Of a DNA stretch of 64,000 nt, positions 34,201 to 43,228 are shown in pieces; the first letter of the stretch is position 1; each line of letters begins with the position of its first letter. Both the position numbers and the translations under genes were made by a program. A model generated the notes under the pieces. The model saw only the letters and a list, made by a program, of their open reading frames with translations. It did not search any database and was not told where the DNA came from. This DNA is from Paenibacillus sp. VTT E-133291 (lineage in GTDB: Bacteria > Bacillota > Bacilli > Paenibacillales > Paenibacillaceae): NCBI RefSeq assembly GCF_002264395.1, contig NZ_NFVA01000007.1, positions 62,001 through 126,000 of the forward strand, in the 5' to 3' direction.

Positions 34201-34214
34201 TGTTAGCGCTTTCA
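34201..34214 (-). promoter_or_regulatory. Perfect cre (CcpA) site at the LytTR promoter
   Basis: TGAAAGCGCTAACA on the minus strand matches all 14 positions of TGWAANCGNTNWCA. It abuts the -10 box and covers the predicted transcript start, the classical place for CcpA repression. Confidence 0.85.
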
Positions 34215-34242
34215 TTATAGCACAATCCCTAATCATTGGAAA
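34214..34242 (-). promoter_or_regulatory. Promoter of the LytTR gene
   Basis: Minus strand TTTCCA (34242-34237), a 17-nt spacer, then TATAAT (34219-34214). Confidence 0.65.
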
Positions 34243-34347
34243 GCCTTATTTTTGAACTATTTGTCACACTTTTTACTTTATAGTTTGTCTTTAACGTTTA
34301 AAAATTGTAAATTATATAATAGCAATACTTTGGAGGAGGATGTAGAG

Positions 34348-35454
34348 ATGAAAAAGCAGACTAAGTTATTGCTGTTTACGGGTTCCTATGCAAGTGCCAC
34401 GGAAAGCGGTGTGCAGGTATTTGAATTCGATGGCGAAGCAGGAGGTACGTTAAAATTAATCGACTCGGTTCAGGGTCTAACTAACCCCACCTTTGTTAAT
34501 GTAGATGCTTCAGCCCAACGTTTATATGCCATAGGAGAAAAGCCAAATGGTGAGGGTGGAAAAGAGGGAGAAGTCGTTACCTTTGCTATCGATGCTAAGC
34601 GTGGGAAATTGAGCGAATTGAACCGTATGACCTCAATGCCTGCCTCAGGCAATGGTCAAACGACTACATGCCATATTTCTAGAGATCTAAGCGATGAATA
34701 CATTGTTGTATGTAGTTATCATGGTGGCAGTGTAGGCTTGATCACATTAGATGAAGAAAAAGTTGCAAATCAACTGGCAGATGTCGCGATTCATTCCGGT
34801 CATGGTCACCATCCTGAACGTCAGGATCGCCCGCATCCCCATTCGGCTATTTTCAGTCCGGACGGACAGTATCTTTTTGTTTCTGATCTTGGGCTTGATA
34901 TTATTCGGTCCTATAGAATCAATAGGGACTTGAACAAACTAGAAGTTCACGGAGATACTGCGCTTCATCCAGGGGCGGGACCTCGTCATTTTACTTTTCA
35001 TCCAGATGGAAAGTCTGCTTATGTTATAAACGAGGTGGATTCCACGATAACATCGTTTACATATGACAGTGCTACAGGGACGCTTCACACGGTAGATACA
35101 GTTTCAACTTTGCCTGAGGATTTTAAGGAAGAGAATACTTGCGCTGAAATTGCTACTTCAGTAGATGGAAAATATCTTTACGCTTCTAACCGTGGAGCGG
35201 ATAACATCGCAGTGTTTGCAGTGGATAACGCTACTGCCAAGCTTACACTAATTGAATATGTCTCTACTCGTGGAGGGCATCCGCGACACTTCTCATTAAC
35301 TCCGGATGGGGCTTACCTTATTGTTGCAAATCGTGACGGTAATAACCTGGTTGTGTTCTCAATTGAAGAGACCAGTGGCCGTCTCGTCTTTACTGGAAAT
35401 ACTGCCGAGGTATCCAAGCCGGTGTGTGTGAAGCCTGTGATTTTCCCTGTTTAA
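34348..35454 (+). CDS. Lactonase family protein (6-phosphogluconolactonase-like, beta-propeller)
   Basis: 368 residues, seven-bladed beta-propeller of the YkgB/Pgl group, which hydrolyses 6-phosphogluconolactone in the oxidative pentose phosphate pathway. Repeats of the form GRxLYASNRGADNIAVF are visible (YLYASNRGADNIAVFAV near residue 275). Other family segments are FTGSYASATESGVQVFEF, HPHSAIFSPDGQYLFVSDLG and GAGPRHFTFHPDGKSAYVINE. The ATG at 34348 has GGAGGAGG upstream. It is divergent from the cre-controlled LytTR gene; the cre site could affect both. Confidence 0.92.
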   Translation: MKKQTKLLLFTGSYASATESGVQVFEFDGEAGGTLKLIDSVQGLTNPTFVNVDASAQRLYAIGEKPNGEGGKEGEVVTFAIDAKRGKLSELNRMTSMPASGNGQTTTCHISRDLSDEYIVVCSYHGGSVGLITLDEEKVANQLADVAIHSGHGHHPERQDRPHPHSAIFSPDGQYLFVSDLGLDIIRSYRINRDLNKLEVHGDTALHPGAGPRHFTFHPDGKSAYVINEVDSTITSFTYDSATGTLHTVDTVSTLPEDFKEENTCAEIATSVDGKYLYASNRGADNIAVFAVDNATAKLTLIEYVSTRGGHPRHFSLTPDGAYLIVANRDGNNLVVFSIEETSGRLVFTGNTAEVSKPVCVKPVIFPV

Positions 35455-35498
35455 AAGAAACTCGTTTATGAAGAGTGAATAAGACAATTTAAGAAAAT

Positions 35499-35542
35499 AA
35501 TAAAGGGAACACCGGAGATGTAGACCGGTGTTCCCTTTATTA
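35499..35542. terminator. Bidirectional terminator
   Basis: AATAAAGGGAACACCGG pairs perfectly with CCGGTGTTCCCTTTATT between convergent genes. Confidence 0.95.
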
Positions 35543-35579
35543 TTGAAAATAGGATGAAGAAGTTTAATAAATGTGTGAA

Positions 35580-35801
35580 CTATTTGAGTGAGACGGGCTT
35601 AAGAGGTACAATAGTGGATACTGCAGATTTGAAGAGCACATTCTGTCTGCCATCACCTTGCCCCTGTAAAGTGATTGTGAATGCATCATACGAGGTTACA
35701 ACGCCTTGCATTTTTACACCATTTGTTGTAAAAATCGTCACGGGCACCTTTGTGGAAATAAACTGGTTCAACAAACGTTCCTGCAATTTTAGACTCTCCA
35801 C
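35580..35801 (-). CDS. hfq: Hfq-like RNA chaperone with altered KHA motif
   Basis: 73 residues with both Sm motifs. Sm1 is PVTIFTTNGVKMQGVVTSYDAFTITL and Sm2 VLFKSAVSTIVP; the N-terminal helix LQERLLNQF keeps the LN pair. In typical Hfq, Sm2 reads YKHAIST; here it is FKSAVST, so the conserved His of the proximal uridine pocket is Ser. Hfq forms hexameric rings that pair small RNAs with mRNA. The canonical hfq location is after miaA; this one stands alone, so it may be a second paralogue. The start is GTG with GGAG upstream. Confidence 0.8.
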   Translation of the reverse strand: MESLKLQERLLNQFISTKVPVTIFTTNGVKMQGVVTSYDAFTITLQGQGDGRQNVLFKSAVSTIVPLKPVSLK

Positions 35802-35911
35802 TTTGGCAGCACTCCATCTTTTTGTATATTTATTTCTCTATAATTATAGCACGGGTTATAGCTTCTCTGGAAATGTGATCGACTGGCACAAAAATAGACA
35901 CGGAGGTATTT

Positions 35912-36553
35912 ATGCTTTATTATCAGAACTGGTCTAGAGGTTTTCGTTATTTTATAGGGTTTGCTGCTTGTTTCGTCGTTATTGCGATTCTAGTTCATAT
36001 GAATAAGGTATCATCATTTGATAACTATATAATTCATTTTGTTCAATCCGCTGAATCACCTGGACTGACCACATTCGCCAAAGGACTATCTCTGATAGGT
36101 TCCTCCAAGGTAGCGATTGGCATATCTATCGGCACGATGGTACTGCTGTATTATCTGCTGAAACATCGGCTTGAGCTAATTCTGTTCCTATGGGTTGGAC
36201 TAGGCTCACTGCTGTTGAATACACTTATGAAATTATGGTTTCAAAGGGAGCGTCCAAATTTCCATCGTATTGTCCAAGAGCTCGGTTATAGTTTCCCAAG
36301 TGGACATTCCATGGCAGCCTTCTCCCTGTATGGGGTAATTGCCTATTTACTGTGGCGTCATTTGCCGCGAAGAAGTGAAAGAATCCTGTTAATAATGTTT
36401 GCGGTATTTATGACTGTGGGCATTGGCTGGAGTCGTATTTACCTGGGAGTTCATTATCCTAGCGACGTAATTGGTGGTTTTGCTGCAAGTGGCGCGTGGC
36501 TGATGTTATCCATCAGTCTATTTGAAGCCTATAAAAAACGGATATCCTCATAA
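35912..36553 (+). CDS. PAP2 family membrane phosphatase
   Basis: 213 residues, about six helices. The three phosphatase motifs are present: KLWFQRERPN, SFPSGHSMAAF and SRIYLGVHYPSDVIGG. It probably dephosphorylates undecaprenyl pyrophosphate or a phosphatidate outside the membrane. ATG behind GGAGG. Confidence 0.94.
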   Translation: MLYYQNWSRGFRYFIGFAACFVVIAILVHMNKVSSFDNYIIHFVQSAESPGLTTFAKGLSLIGSSKVAIGISIGTMVLLYYLLKHRLELILFLWVGLGSLLLNTLMKLWFQRERPNFHRIVQELGYSFPSGHSMAAFSLYGVIAYLLWRHLPRRSERILLIMFAVFMTVGIGWSRIYLGVHYPSDVIGGFAASGAWLMLSISLFEAYKKRISS

Positions 36554-36587
36554 GAAATGAAGATACCCGTCTTTGTGGGGATATTTT

Positions 36588-36690
36588 AAAATATAAGAAT
36601 ATATATGTGTCACGCTAAACATTATCCTTATATTTCTCGCATAAACACTTACCGTCCTAAATAGGACGCCGAAGGCGTTTTTGCTTGAGG
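36588..36690. repeat. Dispersed structured repeat, copy A
   Basis: About 100 nt shared with 57040-57140. The best-conserved core (36634-36688) matches copy B at 48 of 55 positions. Hairpins: TATAAG...CTTATA, CGTCCT-aaat-AGGACG, and ACGCC-gaa-GGCGT followed by five T. The loop of the second hairpin differs between copies while its stem is kept. The right half overlaps the 3' end of the secreted-protein gene at 36649. Confidence 0.75.
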
Positions 36691-37182
36691 CTTCATCACA
36701 TGATGTTCCGAAGATTTATGATCTTGGAAATGACCCATTTTGCTTATTTTTTTCTTCAGCATAGACGGAAGTCCAGCCTTTAGCTTTTGAGCTTCGTCTT
36801 TTGTTAGACGTCCCTCGCTGAGGGCTTGATCCAGCCGCTTACTTGCGGATTCGCTGAGCTTTTGAATATATTGATCTTCGGTCCAGCCTTTCTTCTCAAG
36901 AGCAAGCTCGGGGAGCGTTTTGCCTGTTTTAAGGCTATTGATTAGCTCCGTACGATCCATCTCAAGCAGCTTGGCTGTTTCGAAAATAATGAAATGTCCG
37001 CCGGCTCTGAATTTCCCGTCTTTCCCTGGTGGGGGTCTATGACCGTTTTCCGAAGGCCCAGAATCAGGTGCAGTGGAGGCTACATTCTCAGCTGACACGC
37101 TCCGAGTAGGAGCAAGTGCCGGAGACAGACTGAGGACAAGAACAGCTGTGATGGTCACTAATTTTTTGATGTTGTTATTCAT
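36649..37182 (-). CDS. Small secreted protein, helical, unknown function
   Basis: 177 residues with a signal peptide (VTITAVLVLSLSPALAPTRSVSA). A proline/glycine linker is followed by a helical domain with the pattern GGHFIIFETAKLLEMDRTELINSLKTGKTLPELALEKKGWTED, then LDQALSEGRLTKDEAQKLKAGLP. Such units occur in many secreted Bacillales proteins, related to the DUF2680/YckD type. The last 11 or so codons (KTPSASYLGR, stop) lie inside the dispersed repeat, so the C-terminus was probably acquired from it. ATG start; weak GAGGTGAG ribosome site. Confidence 0.75.
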   Translation of the reverse strand: MNNNIKKLVTITAVLVLSLSPALAPTRSVSAENVASTAPDSGPSENGHRPPPGKDGKFRAGGHFIIFETAKLLEMDRTELINSLKTGKTLPELALEKKGWTEDQYIQKLSESASKRLDQALSEGRLTKDEAQKLKAGLPSMLKKKISKMGHFQDHKSSEHHVMKPQAKTPSASYLGR

Positions 37183-37368
37183 TCACTCACCTCGTATGTT
37201 ATGTGATAGGTACTTACCTGAATTAGTATTCCCTGAAAGCTGAAAGAATCATAAGCGAGAGCTTAAATAATCATAAAATTCATCAACTCTAGGCTTGGGT
37301 AATTAGAGGAATGAGGAATTCGTAGATGTCCATATTGCAGAGTGGGCCAATTTTTAGGGGGGATATTT

Positions 37369-38415
37369 TTGGCTTTTGGAGCTCGCATATTTAAAACAGG
37401 AATGGCAGTCACGCTTGCCTTGTATTTAGCCGAACTGCTACATTTTCCATCTTCTGTGGGCGCTGCGATTGCAGCAATTTTCGCTATGCAGCCATCTATT
37501 TATCGCTCTTGGCGTTATTTTCTTGATCAGCTGACAACGACTACAATGGGTGCGGTACTCGCTCTTCTGGGGGGAATGCTGTTATCCAATAGTCCAATTG
37601 CGGTTGGGTTGGTCTGCATTCTTGTCATTATGATCAGTATGAAAATTAACCGAGCGGATACTATTAGCCTGACACTCGTCACTGTTATAACAGTGATGGA
37701 GGCTTCTGGAGAGTGGCAGTTCGCGCTGAATCGTTTCTTATTAACATTGACAGGGATTGTTTCTGCCTTTCTAATCAATATTATAGTAGTTCCTCCGAAA
37801 CCACGGAAACAGTACATCAAGCAAATCGAGAACGTCTTTGCCAGTCTTTCCTTGCTGCTTAGAACGGCTGTATCTCATGAGATGAAGGAAAGTGTGTTTC
37901 GTGATGAAAAACTTGCGCTAGAGTCATCTATTAAATCTTTAGCCGATAAATACGCTTTGTTTGAGGAGGAGCAGAAACAGCTAAAGAGGGCGAAGTACAG
38001 TCAGACTAGACAAATGGTTGTCTATAAGAACCTGTTATCTTCTTTGCAAAAAGGCTTCGATGTTCTTGAGGCTGTGGATCGGCATTATTTTCAAGCGGAT
38101 CGAAGTGAAGAGACAGATGCATTGTTTGACAGTCATTTGGAGCAGCTAATCAAATATCATCAACTGATCTTGCTGAAATTTGAAGATAAACTAAAACCAA
38201 ACACTAATGAATCGGAACCCTTGGGAGAAGAGAATGATGGATTTTTGAATTCAACGATCCTGAGGTATAATGCGGAGAAAATAGGTCAACTACGATTGTA
38301 TGTTGTAGCCGCAGCTATTTATGATTACGGATATCAATTAGAACGGCTTGATAAAGTGGCAGATCAGATGAATCGTATAGCTACTGAGGAAAAAGAAACG
38401 GATCACGAAGCTTAA
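37369..38415 (+). CDS. Aromatic acid exporter (FUSC/ArAE family) membrane protein
   Basis: 348 residues. Four to six helices cover about 1-145 (TGMAVTLALYLAELLHFPSSVGAAIAAIFAMQPSIYRSW, LTTTTMGAVLALLGGMLL). A long charged cytosolic domain with coiled-coil character follows (about 150-340), matching ArAE_1 plus its C-terminal domain. Export of aromatic acids is a family-level prediction. The TTG at 37369 is preferred because AGGGGGG lies 7 nt upstream; the GTG at 37342 precedes that site. Confidence 0.85.
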   Translation: MAFGARIFKTGMAVTLALYLAELLHFPSSVGAAIAAIFAMQPSIYRSWRYFLDQLTTTTMGAVLALLGGMLLSNSPIAVGLVCILVIMISMKINRADTISLTLVTVITVMEASGEWQFALNRFLLTLTGIVSAFLINIIVVPPKPRKQYIKQIENVFASLSLLLRTAVSHEMKESVFRDEKLALESSIKSLADKYALFEEEQKQLKRAKYSQTRQMVVYKNLLSSLQKGFDVLEAVDRHYFQADRSEETDALFDSHLEQLIKYHQLILLKFEDKLKPNTNESEPLGEENDGFLNSTILRYNAEKIGQLRLYVVAAAIYDYGYQLERLDKVADQMNRIATEEKETDHEA

Positions 38416-38491
38416 AACATAACCTTGTGATGTGCAACATATAAGCTTAAGGGTTATGTTCAGGGTGAAACTCCAAAGGGGATGAAATGTA

Positions 38492-40843
38492 GTGGAGAAT
38501 CATGAAATTGAATGGAAAGAGGAACAGCAGCGGGTTGACGGAGTGACTAAGCTTTTGTCTGCCCATATCCGGCGATTATCTGAGGAGCTTGGACTCCATC
38601 GCAGTGATGTGGTGGATATGCGTAAAGATTTCTGGGAAGAGGTAACGGTAAACTTCAGTAGTCCAGATGATTTAGGGGAAACTTCAACAAGTCTGCGCCA
38701 ACAATCCCAAATCTTGAATGAACGTGAACGCCATCATTTACAGTCGAGCAAGGCTTTAAAAAAATATAAAAAGCTGCTCGTTTCTCCTTACTTTGGGCGT
38801 ATTGACTTTACAGAAGCACCAAATGGAGAAACGGAAAAGATTTATCTAGGGATTGGATCCTTGATGGAGGATGATGGCACCTTCTTGATCTATGACTGGC
38901 GTGCGCCTATTTCGAGCTTATATTATGATGGTGCTCCTGGCCCAGCAGCTTATGAAACACCCGGTGGACTTGTTTCCGGTACAATGAATCTTAAGCGTCA
39001 GTTTGTGATTTCTGATGGTGTCATTGAAGTTATGTTTGATACTGGGGTAACGATCGGTGACGAGCTTTTACAGCAAGTGCTTAGCCATAGTGCCGATGAT
39101 CGAATGAAGAGTATTGTAGCTACCATCCAGAAAGAGCAAAATGCGATTATCCGCAACGACAAAAGCCGAATGCTGGTTGTTCAGGGTGCCGCAGGGAGCG
39201 GGAAAACCTCTGCAGCATTGCAGCGGGTAGCTTATCTTTTGTATAAATACCGTGAAGTTCTGCAAGCTGACCAGATGTTGTTGTTCTCACCGAACCCGCT
39301 GTTTAATAGCTATGTTTCAACCGTGCTTCCAGAGCTAGGTGAAGAAAATATGCAACAAACCACTTTTCAAATGTATCTTGAGCATCGTTTAGGACATGAA
39401 TTCCAGCTGGAAGATGTCTTTAGTCAGACAGAAAACCTATTGAATGCCCCTGATGGTCCTGAAGTGGGTATACGCAGAGAAGGCATCGCTTATAAATCAT
39501 CCGTACCTTTTCTCGATGTGATTCGTCGGTATGCTACGATGCTGGAACATGAGGGCATGCTGTTCAAGCCTTTAATGTTTCAAGGTAGAGCGGTAGTCAG
39601 TAAAGAAGAAATGGAACGTCATTTCTATGCCTATGATCCCACCATTAAGCTTGCGAACCGCGTAGACTTAATGACACGCTGGTTACTGAAGAAGATTGCT
39701 GATTTTAGTCATGAGGAAAGAAACGCTTCATGGGTTGAAGATCAAATTGAGCTATTGGACTCCAGTGATTACCATCGTGCATATCAGATGTTACGACGTA
39801 AGAAGAAAGCCACGCAGGATAGTTTTGATGATTTTGATACTGAAAAAGAAGTGTTATCCCGGTATGTAGTCAGCCAACGCTTAAAACCACTGCGCGGATG
39901 GACTAAACGAGGCCGTTTTGTGGATGTTAAGGGGTTGTACAGTGCGCTGTTTACGGATCGTGAGCTTATGGAACGTCTAAATGGTGTTAATTCTCTGCCG
40001 GAAATCTGGGATGAGATCTGTGAGCAAACACTAAAATCAATCGCAGTAAACGAGCTTGCCTACGAAGATGCTACACCATTCCTTTATTTGAAGGAGTTAA
40101 GCCAAGGCTTCCGTACCAATACGCTGATTCGTCATGTGATTGTGGATGAAGTACAAGACTACTCACCTTTCCAATTAGAATTCATGCGCCGTTTATTTCC
40201 AAGGGCAAAAATGACCGTATTGGGTGATCTGAATCAGGCGATCTATGCACAAGGTGAGGTGCTCGGTGATTTGTCTAGTTTGGTAAGCATTTATGGGGAA
40301 GAAAACACAGAAGTGATCTCGTTAACCCGAAGCTATCGCTCCACTTTTGAGATTGTAGAATTTACGCGTTCAATGATTCCTGGAGGGGAAAGAATTGTGC
40401 CGTTTAATCGAAGAGGAGAAGAGCCTCAGCTAAGTGTGGTGTCTAGTGAGGATGAGCTTCTGGATGCAGTTGAAATGGATATCCGGAATTTGCAATCCAA
40501 GGGGTACCATTACGTGGCTGTCATCTGTAAAACAGCAGAAGAAAGCGCAAGAGTTCATGATGAACTACATAGTAGGCTACCCGTAAGGCTCGTTACGAAA
40601 GAAACGCCGAATTTCCAGAAGGGAACATTGGTGTTACCTGCTTACTTAGCTAAAGGTGTGGAGTTTGATGCTGTCATCATCTATGATGGTTCAGCTGAAC
40701 GATATGGCAGAGAAAGTGAGCGTAAACTGTTCTATACAGCTTGCACTCGAGCAATGCACTTGCTGCATATTTTTAGTCTAGGAGAACCAAACCGGTTTCT
40801 TCCATCTGTAAAAGCAAAGACCATGATAACAAATTCGCTGTAA
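38492..40843 (+). CDS. helD: RNA polymerase recycling motor HelD
   Basis: 783 residues, UvrD/Rep-like ATPase that releases stalled RNA polymerase from DNA or RNA. The N-terminal coiled-coil arm (about 1-100) reaches into the polymerase channels. Walker A QGAAGSGKTSAA is at 231 onward, Walker B VIVDEVQDYSP near 550, then LTRSYRST and the C-terminal helicase motifs AKGVEFDAVIIYD and LFYTACTRAMHLLH. The start is GTG, 9 nt after AAAGGGGA. Monocistronic, with a terminator after it. Confidence 0.94.
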   Translation: MENHEIEWKEEQQRVDGVTKLLSAHIRRLSEELGLHRSDVVDMRKDFWEEVTVNFSSPDDLGETSTSLRQQSQILNERERHHLQSSKALKKYKKLLVSPYFGRIDFTEAPNGETEKIYLGIGSLMEDDGTFLIYDWRAPISSLYYDGAPGPAAYETPGGLVSGTMNLKRQFVISDGVIEVMFDTGVTIGDELLQQVLSHSADDRMKSIVATIQKEQNAIIRNDKSRMLVVQGAAGSGKTSAALQRVAYLLYKYREVLQADQMLLFSPNPLFNSYVSTVLPELGEENMQQTTFQMYLEHRLGHEFQLEDVFSQTENLLNAPDGPEVGIRREGIAYKSSVPFLDVIRRYATMLEHEGMLFKPLMFQGRAVVSKEEMERHFYAYDPTIKLANRVDLMTRWLLKKIADFSHEERNASWVEDQIELLDSSDYHRAYQMLRRKKKATQDSFDDFDTEKEVLSRYVVSQRLKPLRGWTKRGRFVDVKGLYSALFTDRELMERLNGVNSLPEIWDEICEQTLKSIAVNELAYEDATPFLYLKELSQGFRTNTLIRHVIVDEVQDYSPFQLEFMRRLFPRAKMTVLGDLNQAIYAQGEVLGDLSSLVSIYGEENTEVISLTRSYRSTFEIVEFTRSMIPGGERIVPFNRRGEEPQLSVVSSEDELLDAVEMDIRNLQSKGYHYVAVICKTAEESARVHDELHSRLPVRLVTKETPNFQKGTLVLPAYLAKGVEFDAVIIYDGSAERYGRESERKLFYTACTRAMHLLHIFSLGEPNRFLPSVKAKTMITNSL

Positions 40844-40862
40844 AGCCCAATTTTCTGATCAT

Positions 40863-40900
40863 AAGATCGTCCTTTCGCATTGGCGGAGGACGGTCTTTTT
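40863..40900 (+). terminator. Terminator of helD
   Basis: AAGATCGTCC pairs with GGACGGTCTT (one G-U), followed by TTTTTAT. Confidence 0.85.
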
Positions 40901-40976
40901 ATATGTATGAATAAAGAGGGATGAACAAACCACAATATAGAGAGTCGTCGCAAACAATGACAAAGGTGGTCAGTTC

Positions 40977-42290
40977 ATGAAGGAAAGAAAATGGGATCTG
41001 CTTGCACTGGCATCCATTCCACTAATTATGACCCTCGGTAACTCCATGCTGCTCCCTATTTTGCCGCAGATATCTAAAGAACTAGGCATTAGTTCTTTTC
41101 AGGTGAGTATGCTGATTACTGTTTATGGATTGATGGCTATCGTGATGATTCCTATTGCAGGGTACCTGTCTGACGCTTATGGACGAAAAAAGGTGATTCT
41201 TCCGAGTCTAATCATTGCTGCTATTGGTGGAGTCGTCTGCGTGGTGGCGGCTTGGTTTATGAAGGGCGTTAGCGCCTATTGGGTCATTCTGGCCGGACGT
41301 TTGTTACAAGGGATAGGTGCAGCTGGTGCTTTTCCTATTGTGCTGCCCTTCGTTGGTGATTTATTCAAGGAAGAAGAGGATGTAAGCAAAAGTCTGGGAA
41401 TTATTGAAACCTCTAATACCTTTGGTAAAGTACTCAGTCCGATCCTTGGTGCTTATCTTGGAATATGGCTCTGGTTTGCACCTTTTATCGCTATTCCTGT
41501 TCTATGTCTAATTTCATTTGCTTTAGTTCTGTTTCTAGTTCGAAAGCCGGAAGCGAAGGAACAACCTGAGAAACAGGGGATAAGAGAATTTTTATCCGGA
41601 ATTATGAGCATTTTGCGTGAAAAAGGACGATGGTTGTATGCTATTTTTGCCATAGGCGGTATCTGTATGTTTGTAACCTTTGGCGTTCAATTCTATTTAT
41701 CGGAAATGCTGGAATCTAAATTTAATATGCATGGCGCAATGAAGGGATTTGTGCTGGCAATACCATTAGCCTTGTTATGTCTGTCTTCATATGGAACAGG
41801 AAAGATCATTGGTCAGAACAAAACGCTAATGAAATGGCTGGGCTTTGGAGGTATGGTATTACTAACTGCAGCAATGATCTTTGCGGGGTTCAATAAAGGT
41901 ATTTACTTCTTAGTCGGGTTTATGGGCTTAGGTTGTGTCGGAATCGGGATTGTGCTTCCTTGTATGGATGCTTTAATCACGGAGGGAATTGAAAAAGAGA
42001 ACAGCGGTACGATAACCGCTCTCTACAGCAGTATGAGGTTTATAGGGGTAGCCGCAGGACCGCCAGTGGTATCGCTGTTGTTAAGCAGTGGCCATTGGGT
42101 ATTATTCGCATTGATGGCAACAGTCGGCGCAATTGGTGGTTTGCTGACCTTATTTGCAGTAACGCCAAGCAAGGGGAGCAAGGGAGAATCTGGCGTGAAA
42201 GAAAAGGAGCCGGACAATCCGCGCCTTTTGTCAAATCGTGTTCGTCAGACTTCTGCAAGGAATTTAGATGGAAAAAAGAGCTATCCTTAA
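40977..42290 (+). CDS. MFS transporter, drug-efflux type
   Basis: 437 residues, 12 predicted helices. The loop 2-3 signature GYLSDAYGRKKVI (G-x-L-x-D-x-x-G-R-K) and motif GRLLQGIGAAGAFPIVLPF in helices 4-5 place it among the 12-14-TMS drug:H+ antiporters. The C-terminal cytosolic tail is charged and low complexity (KGSKGESGVKEKEPDN). Substrate unknown. ATG with GGTGG upstream. Confidence 0.9.
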   Translation: MKERKWDLLALASIPLIMTLGNSMLLPILPQISKELGISSFQVSMLITVYGLMAIVMIPIAGYLSDAYGRKKVILPSLIIAAIGGVVCVVAAWFMKGVSAYWVILAGRLLQGIGAAGAFPIVLPFVGDLFKEEEDVSKSLGIIETSNTFGKVLSPILGAYLGIWLWFAPFIAIPVLCLISFALVLFLVRKPEAKEQPEKQGIREFLSGIMSILREKGRWLYAIFAIGGICMFVTFGVQFYLSEMLESKFNMHGAMKGFVLAIPLALLCLSSYGTGKIIGQNKTLMKWLGFGGMVLLTAAMIFAGFNKGIYFLVGFMGLGCVGIGIVLPCMDALITEGIEKENSGTITALYSSMRFIGVAAGPPVVSLLLSSGHWVLFALMATVGAIGGLLTLFAVTPSKGSKGESGVKEKEPDNPRLLSNRVRQTSARNLDGKKSYP

Positions 42291-42325
42291 GCTACGTTGC
42301 CGTAGCTTGCAGGATAGCCCTTTGA
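42275..42325. terminator. Bidirectional terminator
   Basis: GGGCTATCCT..AAGCTACG (read on the minus strand) and its complement CGTAGCTT..AGGATAGCCC form a long stem. It overlaps the last codons of the MFS gene and ends before the convergent transaldolase gene. Confidence 0.85.
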
Positions 42326-42345
42326 TAAAAGAATGAAAGACAATC

Positions 42346-42993
42346 TTAAGCTTGTGGTACGGATTCCCAATCCTTCAGGAAGCGTTCGATACCGTTATCT
42401 GTCAGCGGATGCTTCCAGAGGGTAGGCAGGAGCGATCCTGGGATGGTAGCAATGTGAGCACCAGCAAGAGCGGCTTGCTCAACATGCGCAATGTTACGGA
42501 TGGATGCTGCAATAATTTCGGAAGTCATACCGTAGTTAGTTAGGATGGTCTTCAGATCCTTGATCAGCTTCATTCCGTCAACACCGATATCATCCAGACG
42601 TCCTACGAAAGGAGAAATATAAGTTGCGCCTGCTTTTGCAGCCATCAAGCCTTGAGCCGCTGAGAAGACAAGCGTTACGTTAGTTTTGATACCTTTTTTT
42701 GTAAGCTCATAACAAGCTTCCAAGCCATCTTCAGTCATAGGGAGTTTAATGACAACGTTTGGAGCCCACTCAGCAATTTCATATGCTTCTTTAAGCATTT
42801 CTCCTGCTGTAAGTCCGATTACTTCTGCGCTTACTGGACCTGGAACGATGGCTACGATTTCTTTGATAACATCTTTAAACAATCTTCCTTCTTTAGCGAT
42901 GAGTGACGGGTTAGTCGTTACGCCATCCACTAGTCCGAGGCGAGTAATACGTTTGATCTCTTCAATATTTCCGGTGTCCAAGAAAAACTTCAT
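42346..42993 (-). CDS. Transaldolase / fructose-6-phosphate aldolase (TalC/FSA type)
   Basis: 215 residues, the short transaldolase subfamily. Lys83 in VVIKLPMT forms the Schiff base; [11 protein letters not shown] and the C-terminal [24 protein letters not shown] are family signatures. Firmicute members (B. subtilis YwjH) act as transaldolases in the non-oxidative pentose phosphate pathway. The ATG at 42993 has AGGGAGG upstream; longer frames have none. The rpiA gene 1.3 kb away on the other strand belongs to the same pathway. Confidence 0.93.
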   Translation of the reverse strand: MKFFLDTGNIEEIKRITRLGLVDGVTTNPSLIAKEGRLFKDVIKEIVAIVPGPVSAEVIGLTAGEMLKEAYEIAEWAPNVVIKLPMTEDGLEACYELTKKGIKTNVTLVFSAAQGLMAAKAGATYISPFVGRLDDIGVDGMKLIKDLKTILTNYGMTSEIIAASIRNIAHVEQAALAGAHIATIPGSLLPTLWKHPLTDNGIERFLKDWESVPQA

Positions 42994-43228
42994 TTTAAGT
43001 TTCCTCCCTTGATTTCCATATGGATTGACAAACAATATTCATATTTTCATTATGAGACATGTCAAACGAAGTTTCAACTGTTATTTTGAATATTTCAAAA
43101 TAACTTTATAGATTGAATATCGCTTACACTTGTTAAAGTGTTGATAATATAGGATTGGTCTATGCAGTTATCCATGATAATATATAATCGGTATTGTTAT
43201 TATGGAGTATTGGGTGGGACGTGATGAA

